Positions 1 through 7,602 of a DNA stretch of 23,733 bases are shown here, in pieces. Each line of letters begins with the position of its first letter. Positions within the stretch are counted from its first letter, which is position 1. Source of the DNA: Verrucomicrobiales bacterium (lineage in GTDB: Bacteria; Verrucomicrobiota; Verrucomicrobiia; Verrucomicrobiales; DEV007); assembly GCA_021648365.1 (NCBI GenBank), contig JAKISY010000073.1, forward strand, positions 1 to 23,733. Direction: 5' to 3'. The notes under the pieces are model-generated. The model searched no databases. It saw nothing but the letters and a program-made list of their open reading frames with translations, and had not been told where the DNA came from. Made by a program: the position numbers and the translations under genes.

Positions 1-156
1 ATTTTGGATATCAACAAATTCTACAAAAGCGACGCCCTGCTCGCCAAAGGCGAATTGACCGTCAATGACAAGCCTCAAGCCATCCTGAAAAACATGGCAC
101 CTATGTTGAACACCCCCATCCCTTGGGCAAAATTAGGCATCAAAAAAAGCAAGTGA
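1..156 (+). CDS. C-terminal fragment of an unidentified protein
   Basis: An open frame runs from the first base of the window to a TGA at 154-156 and encodes the last 51 residues of a protein that begins outside the window. The tail is basic (ends GIKKSK) and contains no motif that I recognise. It reads as plausible coding sequence, with balanced amino-acid use and no stop codons. It converges on the carbonic anhydrase gene, with a possible shared terminator hairpin between them. I cannot assign a function. Confidence 0.6.
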   Translation: MLDINKFYKSDALLAKGELTVNDKPQAILKNMAPMLNTPIPWAKLGIKKSK

Positions 157-214
157 GAGTCTTGGGCTTTTCCGACACAGCGAGCGCATCGCGCACCCTT
201 CCAAGCCCTGCTAC

Positions 215-242
215 GTCTAGCCCTTCCCAATTGGCGCTAGAC
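215..242. terminator. Possible bidirectional terminator hairpin between convergent genes
   Basis: Perfect 7-bp inverted repeat: GTCTAGC at 215-221 and GCTAGAC at 236-242, separated by 14 nt. The inner CC and GG could extend the stem across one bulged base. It sits in the short gap between a plus-strand gene ending at 156 and the carbonic anhydrase gene ending at 244. There is no immediate T tract on either strand (a T-rich stretch starts about 15 nt further on the plus strand), so intrinsic termination is only possible. Confidence 0.4.
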
Positions 243-243
243 A

Positions 244-885
244 CTACACTAGAGAAGTTTTTACTTTTACTTGATCAAAAAATCTCACTACTCCCGAAGA
301 AACGTCATAGAGCGCACCCACTATTTCTATCTTCCCCGCACTTTCCATTTCTACTAAAATCGGGCTTTCCTTGCGGATACGATCAATGGAGAGCTTCACA
401 TTCTGGACGGCTACCTCCTCCATCGCAGCCTCCTCCAGTTGTTCTTCGCCCTTACGGATAAAGTCCACTGCAGGCTGAATCTTACCCAGCAACTTAGTTA
501 TATTTCCCATTTTCACATGCTCGCAAGCCGCTTTAACAGCTCCGCACTGCGTATGCCCCAAAACCACCACGATTTTCGAACCTGCCACTTTACAGGCATA
601 TTCCATCGACCCTAGCACATCTTCATTCACAATATTTCCCGCAACACGGACACAGAACAAATGGCCAATGCCTTGATCAAATATCAACTCTGTGGGCACC
701 CTGGAATCGATACACGAAAGCACCACAGCGAAAGGGAACTGTCCATGGCTAGTAGCCACAACCTGTTCATGCAAATCCCGTTGCAGCTTCAGGTTATGCA
801 CAAATCGCCAGTTGCCTTCAATTAAAATTTTCCGCGCGTCCTCTGGTGTTAAATTGCTCTGGCTCTCTTTTGTCTGAATTCCCAT
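244..885 (-). CDS. Beta-class carbonic anhydrase
   Basis: Catalyses reversible hydration of CO2 to bicarbonate in the cytoplasm. The 213-residue protein has the beta-class zinc site: Cys58-x-Asp60-x-Arg62 in the CIDSRVP motif and His111-x-x-Cys114 in GHTQCGAV, giving the expected Cys/Asp/His/Cys set with the Asp-Arg pair. Length is normal for the class and no signal peptide is seen. The gene lies 20 nt downstream of the SulP transporter on the same strand and is probably co-transcribed with it. SulP transporters coupled or fused to carbonic anhydrases are a known arrangement for bicarbonate handling, so I infer that it converts imported bicarbonate to CO2 or traps CO2 as bicarbonate. No clear Shine-Dalgarno precedes the ATG. 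The class is certain; the physiological direction is inference. Confidence 0.95.
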   Translation of the reverse strand: MGIQTKESQSNLTPEDARKILIEGNWRFVHNLKLQRDLHEQVVATSHGQFPFAVVLSCIDSRVPTELIFDQGIGHLFCVRVAGNIVNEDVLGSMEYACKVAGSKIVVVLGHTQCGAVKAACEHVKMGNITKLLGKIQPAVDFIRKGEEQLEEAAMEEVAVQNVKLSIDRIRKESPILVEMESAGKIEIVGALYDVSSGVVRFFDQVKVKTSLV

Positions 886-905
886 TTTTTGATATCGTTA
901 AGCTT

Positions 906-2492
906 TTACTTTATCTGAAATGCTGGATCCGGGCTATCTTGTTTGTCATCATAAAGCCCGACAACGCTTACCTTGATCTTTCTGGATTCCGTGCTTTTCA
1001 CAAAGTTTTCAATGATCTCAACTACATCATAGTGGATAAATTTGGTATGAGAAGCATCAATCAACACATTTGAGCCTTTCGGTATTTCCTGCAACGCCTT
1101 CAACACCGAAGCTTTATTGAGAAAGGTCACATCCTCGGACAACAGCAATTTTATATCATGCTTGCCCTCCACCCCATCTTTCATCATTTTAAAAGGTGCC
1201 ATAAAATTATTTTTCAAAATAATAAAAATAGCTACCGCCATTCCTAAAGCAATCCCCATCAAAAGATCGGTGAACACAATTCCCAATACCGTGATCGTGA
1301 ACGGCACAAACTGCCCCAAGCCATCGCGATACATTTTCATGAAAGTCGCAGGCTTAGCAAGCTTGTAACCTACTACCAACAAGATCGCAGCCAGCACACC
1401 CAAGGGAATCATGTTCAAAACCGTCGGGATGGCAAGCACACTCAGGACAAGCAAAACACCATGAATGATAGCGGACGCCTTGGTTTTACCACCAGATTGA
1501 TGATTTGCAGAACTCCTCACAATCACTTGAGTCAAAGGCAACCCACCAATCAAACCAGCTAAAATATTTCCGACCCCCTGCGCCTTAAGCTCTCGGTTAG
1601 TGGGAGTGATGCGCTTCAATTTATCTAATTTATCCGATGCCTCCACACAAAGCAAAGTCTCCAAACTCGCCACCACCGCGATCACTATAGCAGTAGTGTA
1701 AACTGCAGGATTCGATAATCCCGTAAAATCTGGCACCGCAAAATTCCCAATAAAACTATCAAAGCTATCTGGCACAGGCACTTTAACCAGATGATCCGCA
1801 CTGATCGCCAGTTGAGCACTGCCTGCAAAAAGCTTATTCAGAATGATCCCCACCACCACGACCACCAGGGGACCTTGAACCAATTTGGTGAATTTGAGCT
1901 TTTTCATGAAATTGCTCTCCCACAGAATCAAAAGAACCAATGAAAGCCCCGATACGATCAGAACACCTGGGCTTATAAAACTCATAGTGTGCAATAGCTC
2001 TTCAATCGTATTATGACCGTCACGCTGATTAAAAGAGAAATCCCCTTCCGGAACCTTGTCGTAACCCAGCGCATGGGGGATTTGTTTCAAAAATATGATC
2101 ACCCCGATCCCTGCCAACATGCCGTGGATCACCGATGAGGGAAAAAAGTAGGCAATGATGCCGGCCTTAGCGAAACCCATGACGAGCTGTATGACGCCAG
2201 CTAGAATGACAGCCACGAGAAAAATCTCGAAACTGCCAAGCTCCGTGATCGCATTCAGCACGATCACAGCTAAGCCTGCCGCTGGCCCACTCACTCCCAA
2301 AGGAGAGCCGCTCAAAGCCCCCACCACCAAGCCACCAATGATTCCGCTGATCAGCCCCGCAAAAAGAGGAGCACCAGAAGCCAAGGCAATGCCCAAACAC
2401 AGAGGTAATGCCACTAAAAAAACCACCAACCCTGCAGGCAAATCGTCTTTTAAATGCTTGAAGGGACTTAGATGATTGTTCGATTGAATCAT
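906..2492 (-). CDS. SulP-family anion transporter, likely bicarbonate
   Basis: Inner-membrane transporter of the SulP (SLC26) family, 528 residues. The N-terminus is short and cytoplasmic, followed by the family's opening helix with DLPAGLVVFLVALPLCLGIA at about residues 17-36 and the SGSPLGVSGPAAG signature in the third helix region. Many further hydrophobic helices extend to about residue 430. A C-terminal STAS-like domain (about 440-515) carries the LIDASHTKFI core strand. SulP proteins move sulfate, bicarbonate or other anions; no sulfate-assimilation gene is near, while a carbonic anhydrase follows by 20 nt, so bicarbonate (BicA-like, sodium-dependent) is the best guess. The divergent neighbour is an NhaR-type regulator, which fits a sodium or pH cue. 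Family assignment is secure; the substrate is inferred. Confidence 0.93.
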   Translation of the reverse strand: MIQSNNHLSPFKHLKDDLPAGLVVFLVALPLCLGIALASGAPLFAGLISGIIGGLVVGALSGSPLGVSGPAAGLAVIVLNAITELGSFEIFLVAVILAGVIQLVMGFAKAGIIAYFFPSSVIHGMLAGIGVIIFLKQIPHALGYDKVPEGDFSFNQRDGHNTIEELLHTMSFISPGVLIVSGLSLVLLILWESNFMKKLKFTKLVQGPLVVVVVGIILNKLFAGSAQLAISADHLVKVPVPDSFDSFIGNFAVPDFTGLSNPAVYTTAIVIAVVASLETLLCVEASDKLDKLKRITPTNRELKAQGVGNILAGLIGGLPLTQVIVRSSANHQSGGKTKASAIIHGVLLVLSVLAIPTVLNMIPLGVLAAILLVVGYKLAKPATFMKMYRDGLGQFVPFTITVLGIVFTDLLMGIALGMAVAIFIILKNNFMAPFKMMKDGVEGKHDIKLLLSEDVTFLNKASVLKALQEIPKGSNVLIDASHTKFIHYDVVEIIENFVKSTESRKIKVSVVGLYDDKQDSPDPAFQIK

Positions 2493-2640
2493 AAATTTTT
2501 TAATTTGGAGTTAAACTACCAACACATCAATGCTCGCTCTCACCATAGGGCACAGCAGAACATAGGGTATAGCCAGAAAAGTTCTTCTCTTACTTTACAA
2601 TTCCCCAAGTATCAACAAATTGAACTTTACACATAAGTAT

Positions 2641-2657
2641 CATAGGTTTATCCTATG
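2641..2657. promoter_or_regulatory. Palindromic LysR-type operator before nhaR-like gene
   Basis: Perfect 6-bp inverted repeat CATAGG (2641-2646) and CCTATG (2652-2657) around a 5-nt centre. It contains a T-N11-A LysR box (T at 2643, A at 2655). It ends 8 nt before the regulator ATG at 2666, a position suited to autoregulation. A related CATAGGG sequence occurs about 85 nt upstream in the same intergenic region. Binding by the adjacent regulator is inferred. Confidence 0.5.
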
Positions 2658-2665
2658 CAATCTCC

Positions 2666-3586
2666 ATGGACTGGCTAAACTATCATCACCTCTATTATTT
2701 CTGGGTCGCTGCCAAAGAGGGCAGTATCGGCAAAGCTTGCCTAGTTCTGAATTTATCCCAACCCACCGTCAGCACACAGATCAAAGCCCTAGAAGACAGT
2801 CTCGGAGAAGCCCTGCTTATCAGAGGCAGAAGAGGATTGGCTTTGACCGACTCCGGAAGACTCGCTTTTGATTATGCCGATGAGATTTTCACGCTAGGCA
2901 AGGAATTTCAGCAAAGTTTAAAAGGCATCGGCACCGATCGCCCTGCACGGCTCCGAGTCGGCATCTCCGATGTATTACCCAAATTGGTTTCTCACCGGCT
3001 ACTGGCACCTGCCTTGACCCTGGATAAACCCGTCAAACTGATCTGCGAGGAAGGCAAAACCGAAGAATTACTTTCCGATCTATCCATTCACCGTTTGGAT
3101 TTAGTCATCGCCGATGCCCCCATCGGAGGGGCGGTGAGCATCAAAGCCTTCAACCACTTCCTCGGCTCAAGTGGAGTAACCTTTTTTGGTACAAAAAATC
3201 TTGCAAAGATATATCAAGCAAACTTCCCCGACTCCCTCTCTGGCGCTCCTTTATTGGTTCCCTCGGAAGGCACCCTGTTACGCCGGTCGATTGACCGTTG
3301 GATGTCCTCAAAAGGATACATCCCACAAATCCGAGCAGAGTTTCACGACAGCGCTTTGCTCAAAGTCTTTGGCCGCGATGGCGCTGGTTTGTTCACCGGC
3401 CCCACCATCATAGAAAAAGAGATCTGCCAGGAATACGAAGTCGAAGTGATCGGCCGCACCGATGAGATTCTAGAATCCTTCTACGCTATCACTGTAGAGC
3501 GCAAAGTCCGCCACCCCATCGCCCTGGCGATCACTCAAACAGCAAGAGAGAAACTCTTTGGCGGAGACCTTGGCTCTAATAAATGA
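2666..3586 (+). CDS. nhaR: LysR-family regulator, NhaR type
   Basis: DNA-binding transcriptional activator, 306 residues (E. coli NhaR is about 301). The N-terminus MDWLNYHHLYYFWVAAKEGS matches the distinctive NhaR start (NYNHLYYFW in E. coli). The winged helix-turn-helix lies at about residues 5-65, with the recognition-helix stretch LSQPTVSTQIKALE near 30-45. The rest is the LysR effector-binding domain. NhaR responds to sodium and controls Na+/H+ antiporter genes in enterics. Here it is divergent from a SulP transporter/carbonic anhydrase operon, suggesting control of sodium-linked anion transport. NhaR-type regulators in other phyla may have other targets, so the symbol denotes family resemblance. 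It has a palindromic LysR box just upstream and converges with the porin gene. Confidence 0.85.
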   Translation: MDWLNYHHLYYFWVAAKEGSIGKACLVLNLSQPTVSTQIKALEDSLGEALLIRGRRGLALTDSGRLAFDYADEIFTLGKEFQQSLKGIGTDRPARLRVGISDVLPKLVSHRLLAPALTLDKPVKLICEEGKTEELLSDLSIHRLDLVIADAPIGGAVSIKAFNHFLGSSGVTFFGTKNLAKIYQANFPDSLSGAPLLVPSEGTLLRRSIDRWMSSKGYIPQIRAEFHDSALLKVFGRDGAGLFTGPTIIEKEICQEYEVEVIGRTDEILESFYAITVERKVRHPIALAITQTAREKLFGGDLGSNK

Positions 3587-3625
3587 CTACCCAAAAACTC
3601 CGGATTCAACTTCACCTAGCAAATC

Positions 3626-4807
3626 CTACCACCAAGTTCTGATTCCAAGAAACTGCGTCCAACCAGAGTAATCATTTTTCCCCTGGCTCATATTCGAATA
3701 CTCTATACCTGCCATCACCTTTAATTTTTCTCCATTAAGCTGATAATCTATACCTGTGTAAAAAGAATTGTACCACTTTCCCGCTCTCCCACCACCATCC
3801 GTTACCGCAAGAGTTTCATAACGCGGCTGTAAATCCACTCCCACCTCAGAATTAGACAGTGCCATGTGATAACGAAAAACTCCTCGAATTTTTGGCGTCA
3901 ATCTGACCCAAGGCATGAACACCACACCGAGCGTCTCCTCTCCCTCTCTTACGCTATTGCCGCTCACATACATCAAGTCTGTGATCAGCCCACGCTTTCC
4001 CCAATCACTTTTCGAGTTCAAAGAAAGCACATGTCGATAAGGGCGGATCTCCTTACTTCCCTCTTTGCGATCAGACCACCAGTAATCCAAGTAATACTGC
4101 GTTTCCTCATTAGCTTTATAGCCTAATTTCATCAACGCTGCCACACTTCCACTGTTCTCGAATCGTGCAAACTTCCCGTCTAACAAATCCGAATAAATCC
4201 CTGTTTGCACCGTGATTTTATCCGAAATGTTGTAATAAACAGAAGCCCCTAATACCTTATCCACCGTTGATTGTAGCACCAACCGTGAACGGTTAAAAGG
4301 CAATACAAAACGCGAAGAAGTGAATCGCTCTCTAGAGGTATTTGATTTTTGCCGTCCAATACGGAACTTCAAATCATCATTGATCGTCCAATCGACATAC
4401 ACGTTATCCCAACCCTTAATATACTGACTATCAAAATCCTCGAAACCATTCAGATTCACCTCTGCTACAAGCCTGAATTGATTGAAAAAACTTACCGCCA
4501 AACCTGGACGAAGCCGCCTATCATCCCAACCGGTCACACTCCCACGATTAGAGTCGATGATGTAGGATTGCCCGTGATAACGACCAATGACCTTTATTTT
4601 CTGAATAACAGGATTGTCTTCGTTTTCATACAAGGTGGTATGATCCCATAACTCCAGATAAGACCAAGACTTGTCCGAACTCACCCCTTCTTCAGCAACG
4701 GCCTCAAGATTTTCCTCCCCAGCCCTTACCTCCCCTACCACTAACGCCATGCATAAAGCGCTCGCGCATCCCATCCATTTAATAAATTTTTTACTAGTTA
4801 GCTTCAT
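3626..4807 (-). CDS. Outer-membrane beta-barrel porin (phosphate-porin-like)
   Basis: 393-residue protein with a clear Sec signal peptide: basic start MKLTSKK, a hydrophobic core and probable cleavage after VRA near residue 30. The mature part consists of alternating amphipathic strands rich in Tyr, Trp, Arg and Asp and ends in an aromatic residue (RTWW), as expected of a BAM-assembled barrel. The repeated pattern (FRIGRQKSNTSRERF, YYLDYWWSDRK and similar) resembles the OprO/OprP or alginate-export type of porin. It would allow passive entry of small anions or oligosaccharides. It is divergent from the PVC-type cytochrome gene across 166 nt and converges with the nhaR-like gene. Barrel architecture is well supported; the substrate is unknown. 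Confidence 0.75.
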   Translation of the reverse strand: MKLTSKKFIKWMGCASALCMALVVGEVRAGEENLEAVAEEGVSSDKSWSYLELWDHTTLYENEDNPVIQKIKVIGRYHGQSYIIDSNRGSVTGWDDRRLRPGLAVSFFNQFRLVAEVNLNGFEDFDSQYIKGWDNVYVDWTINDDLKFRIGRQKSNTSRERFTSSRFVLPFNRSRLVLQSTVDKVLGASVYYNISDKITVQTGIYSDLLDGKFARFENSGSVAALMKLGYKANEETQYYLDYWWSDRKEGSKEIRPYRHVLSLNSKSDWGKRGLITDLMYVSGNSVREGEETLGVVFMPWVRLTPKIRGVFRYHMALSNSEVGVDLQPRYETLAVTDGGGRAGKWYNSFYTGIDYQLNGEKLKVMAGIEYSNMSQGKNDYSGWTQFLGIRTWW

Positions 4808-4973
4808 GTTACAATTTTCTTGTTCTATTTAATAGCAATTGTCCACTTGTGCGACATCTTTCCTTTATATGCCTAGGCACCCGCCTGCCAATCATTCTTT
4901 GTGACGATTCAGGCACAAAGCCCCTCTTGTAGTAACCCTAGTAAAACAATCGATTCAATCAACTTTCCCCATC

Positions 4974-7580
4974 ATGAAAGACAAGCTTTCGATACTTGCC
5001 GCTCTCTACCTCTTATTACCGAGCACCCCTGTGCTGATCGCCTCCGACGACCACCTGCCCGAAGTGGAAACTCTCCAGCCAGGCGTCACCCTCACCATGA
5101 TCGCAGAGCAACCCGACATCGTCACTCCGATCGGTCTTGATGTGGACGATCAAGGGCGTGTCTGGCTCATTTCTAGCAATACCCACATGCCTCCACGCGG
5201 CTACCAAGGGCCCTCCCACGATCAGATTCTGATGTTTGATAAAAAAGGCAAGCGTCATCTTTTTTATGAAAAAACGGACCTCACCATGGATCTAGAATTC
5301 GGCGCCGACGGCTGGATCTACCTCTCCGAGCGCGACCGCATTCTACGTATCAAAGACAGCAATGGCGATGGCAAGGGCGATACCGAAGAAACCCTCATCA
5401 CCCTCGACTCCGAAGCCGACTACCCCCACAACGCGGTCTCTGGCATCGCCTGGGATCCGACCAACGGCGATCTGATTTTTGGCTTGGGTGAAAACTTCGC
5501 CAAAGCCTGGACATTGACAGCCCATGACGGCAAAACCATCCAAGGTGCCGCCCGTGGTGGAGTCTTCCGCTGCAAGGCCGATGGCAGCGACCTACGCCAA
5601 ATCGCCGAAGGACTGTGGAACCCCTTCGGCATCACCGTGCGCAAGGACGGTGAGATTTTTACCGCCGAAAACGATCCCGGCGAACACCCGCCCTGCAAGG
5701 TGCTACACATCGTGCAAGACGGTGACTACGGATTCCGCCGTCAGTACGGATCCGAAGCGCACCACCCCTTCGTCTCGTGGAACGGCGAAGGTCGTGGCAC
5801 CCTGCCGATGATCCATCCCTCTGGCGAAGCCCCCTGCGGCATCGTGCCTCTCGGACGCGGACTGCTCGTTCCCTCTTGGGGAGATCACCGCATCGACTTT
5901 TTCCCTCTGACTCCCAAAGGGGCTAGCTACACAGCTAAGCAAATCACCCTCGCTCACGGATCTCGCTATTTCCGCCCCGCTTGCATCGCGCGGGACAAAA
6001 GCTCATCCAACCAAGACACCCTCGTCTGGTATCTCACCGACTGGGTCGATGGACGCTACCCCGTGCATGGTTATGGACGCTTGTGGAAAATGCAGATCGA
6101 TCTCAAAAAAGCCAAATGGGTCGGCCCTCTCGACCTGGAAGACAAAAACTCAGCAGCCCAACTCGCCACCCAACTACGCCAATCGGCAAAGGACTTCACC
6201 CTCGACCAACTATTCACCTACAGCCGTGACCAAGACCCCTTCATCGCCACCGCAGCCATGTCCAGCCTAACACGAGTGGCTAAAGACTGGAAACCAGAAG
6301 GCCTATTGGAACGTCCAGCCATCAATCGCATCCAAGCTGTGCAAGCTCTGAAAAAATCACACAGCCAAGCCAAGTTATGGATAAACAAATTGCTCGCAGA
6401 TGAAAGCCCCGCCGTGCAATTTGAAACCCTGCGCTGGATCGCTGACGAAGAACTCAAGGACTTCCTCCCCCAAGTCGATCAAATCCTCAAGAGCAACAAG
6501 ATAGACTACGAAGTCTTCGAAGCCGCACTCGCCGCGCGTAATACCTTACTTGGTAAATCCGACATTGGCGTGCGTGACAAAGAGGCTCTTCTGAGCCGCG
6601 CCCTCGATCCATCTACCCCCCCAGCCATCCGCACCTACGCCCTGCGTCTCTTGCCCGCTCGTCAAAAAAACGCACCAAAAAACGGCGCAACACCACCCGT
6701 CAAAATCCCCAAAGCGCTCACCCTCGATGTGCTAAAAGAAATGCTATCTAGCAAACATCTACCTCTAACTTTAGAAGCCCTACGCACCCTGGCGAGCAAT
6801 CCCCAATGGGGACAAGCGCTACTCGCCGAAACTGCCCGCAATGAAAAATTCGACATTCAAGCCCGCTGTGAAGCGATCAGCGGACTCGCCTCGGTTGCCG
6901 CGCAACACACAGAATTGCTCATCCGACTAACAGCGGACGCGCATCAAGAACTACGTGAATCCGCTCTGCGCGCCTTGCGCTCCACTCCCCTCGACGCAAA
7001 ACAAACGCAGCTACTCAAAAAAGCAGCCAGCCAACACCCCGACTCCGCACCCCTGTTCGCAGCCCTACTTGAGCCCTCCTCACTGATGAGCGGTCGCCCC
7101 GCACTGACCGATACCGCCGCTTGGTTGAAGCGCCTCGACGCGATCAAGACACCCGCCGACATCCAAGCAGGGCGACGTATTTTTAATCACAGTAAAATCG
7201 CCCTCTGCTCCAATTGCCATCGCTACGGCGGGCGTGGCAACGTCGTCGGCCCCGATCTCAGTAAAGTGGCTGATCGCAGCGATCGCGCTTGGCTACTCGA
7301 AGCCATTCTTAACCCTAATAAAGACGTCGCTCCAGAGTTCCTACCCAGAATGATCACCCTCAACAACGGCGAAGTTTATACCGGCATCCGCCTACGCTCC
7401 TACGTCAACGAGCAAATCCGCGATGCCCGAGGACTCAACTACACCTTCAAACGCGACGAAGTGAAATCCATCCAAGATCTACCCATGTCGTTCATGCCAG
7501 GAGGCCTCCCCCTGACGCTCACCGACCGCGAGCTACGCGACCTGATCGCTTTTCTTGAGTCTTCTAGCGCAAAACGATGA
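4974..7580 (+). CDS. PVC-type secreted haem protein: propeller, HEAT repeats, cytochrome c
   Basis: 868 residues with a signal peptide (hydrophobic 5-22, likely cleaved near Ala23). Residues of about 30-380 form a beta-propeller like the Pirellula/Verrucomicrobium membrane-bound dehydrogenase domain (for example ENDPGEHPPCKVLHI, and NPFGITVRKDG with repeated DG turns), related to PQQ or glucose/sorbosone dehydrogenases. About 400-700 is helical with HEAT-like repeats (RESALRALRS, RTYALRLLPA). The C-terminal cytochrome c domain has one CSNCH haem site at 745-749 and the trailing GPDLSKVADRSDRAWLLEAI of the PVC-specific haem domain. Such proteins are thought to oxidise sugars or alcohols in the periplasm and pass electrons to cytochromes; no substrate is proven for this one. 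The domain order is diagnostic of Planctomycetes/Verrucomicrobia. It converges on the dehydratase gene with a 22-nt gap. Confidence 0.9.
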   Translation: MKDKLSILAALYLLLPSTPVLIASDDHLPEVETLQPGVTLTMIAEQPDIVTPIGLDVDDQGRVWLISSNTHMPPRGYQGPSHDQILMFDKKGKRHLFYEKTDLTMDLEFGADGWIYLSERDRILRIKDSNGDGKGDTEETLITLDSEADYPHNAVSGIAWDPTNGDLIFGLGENFAKAWTLTAHDGKTIQGAARGGVFRCKADGSDLRQIAEGLWNPFGITVRKDGEIFTAENDPGEHPPCKVLHIVQDGDYGFRRQYGSEAHHPFVSWNGEGRGTLPMIHPSGEAPCGIVPLGRGLLVPSWGDHRIDFFPLTPKGASYTAKQITLAHGSRYFRPACIARDKSSSNQDTLVWYLTDWVDGRYPVHGYGRLWKMQIDLKKAKWVGPLDLEDKNSAAQLATQLRQSAKDFTLDQLFTYSRDQDPFIATAAMSSLTRVAKDWKPEGLLERPAINRIQAVQALKKSHSQAKLWINKLLADESPAVQFETLRWIADEELKDFLPQVDQILKSNKIDYEVFEAALAARNTLLGKSDIGVRDKEALLSRALDPSTPPAIRTYALRLLPARQKNAPKNGATPPVKIPKALTLDVLKEMLSSKHLPLTLEALRTLASNPQWGQALLAETARNEKFDIQARCEAISGLASVAAQHTELLIRLTADAHQELRESALRALRSTPLDAKQTQLLKKAASQHPDSAPLFAALLEPSSLMSGRPALTDTAAWLKRLDAIKTPADIQAGRRIFNHSKIALCSNCHRYGGRGNVVGPDLSKVADRSDRAWLLEAILNPNKDVAPEFLPRMITLNNGEVYTGIRLRSYVNEQIRDARGLNYTFKRDEVKSIQDLPMSFMPGGLPLTLTDRELRDLIAFLESSSAKR

Positions 7581-7602
7581 TATAACTGCGCAAATGGTGT
7601 GA

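Noticed and set aside
2155..2475. 106-residue frame antisense to the SulP gene
   Set aside because: Low-complexity Lys/Pro/Ala composition is a mirror of transporter codons; the SulP frame is unambiguous.
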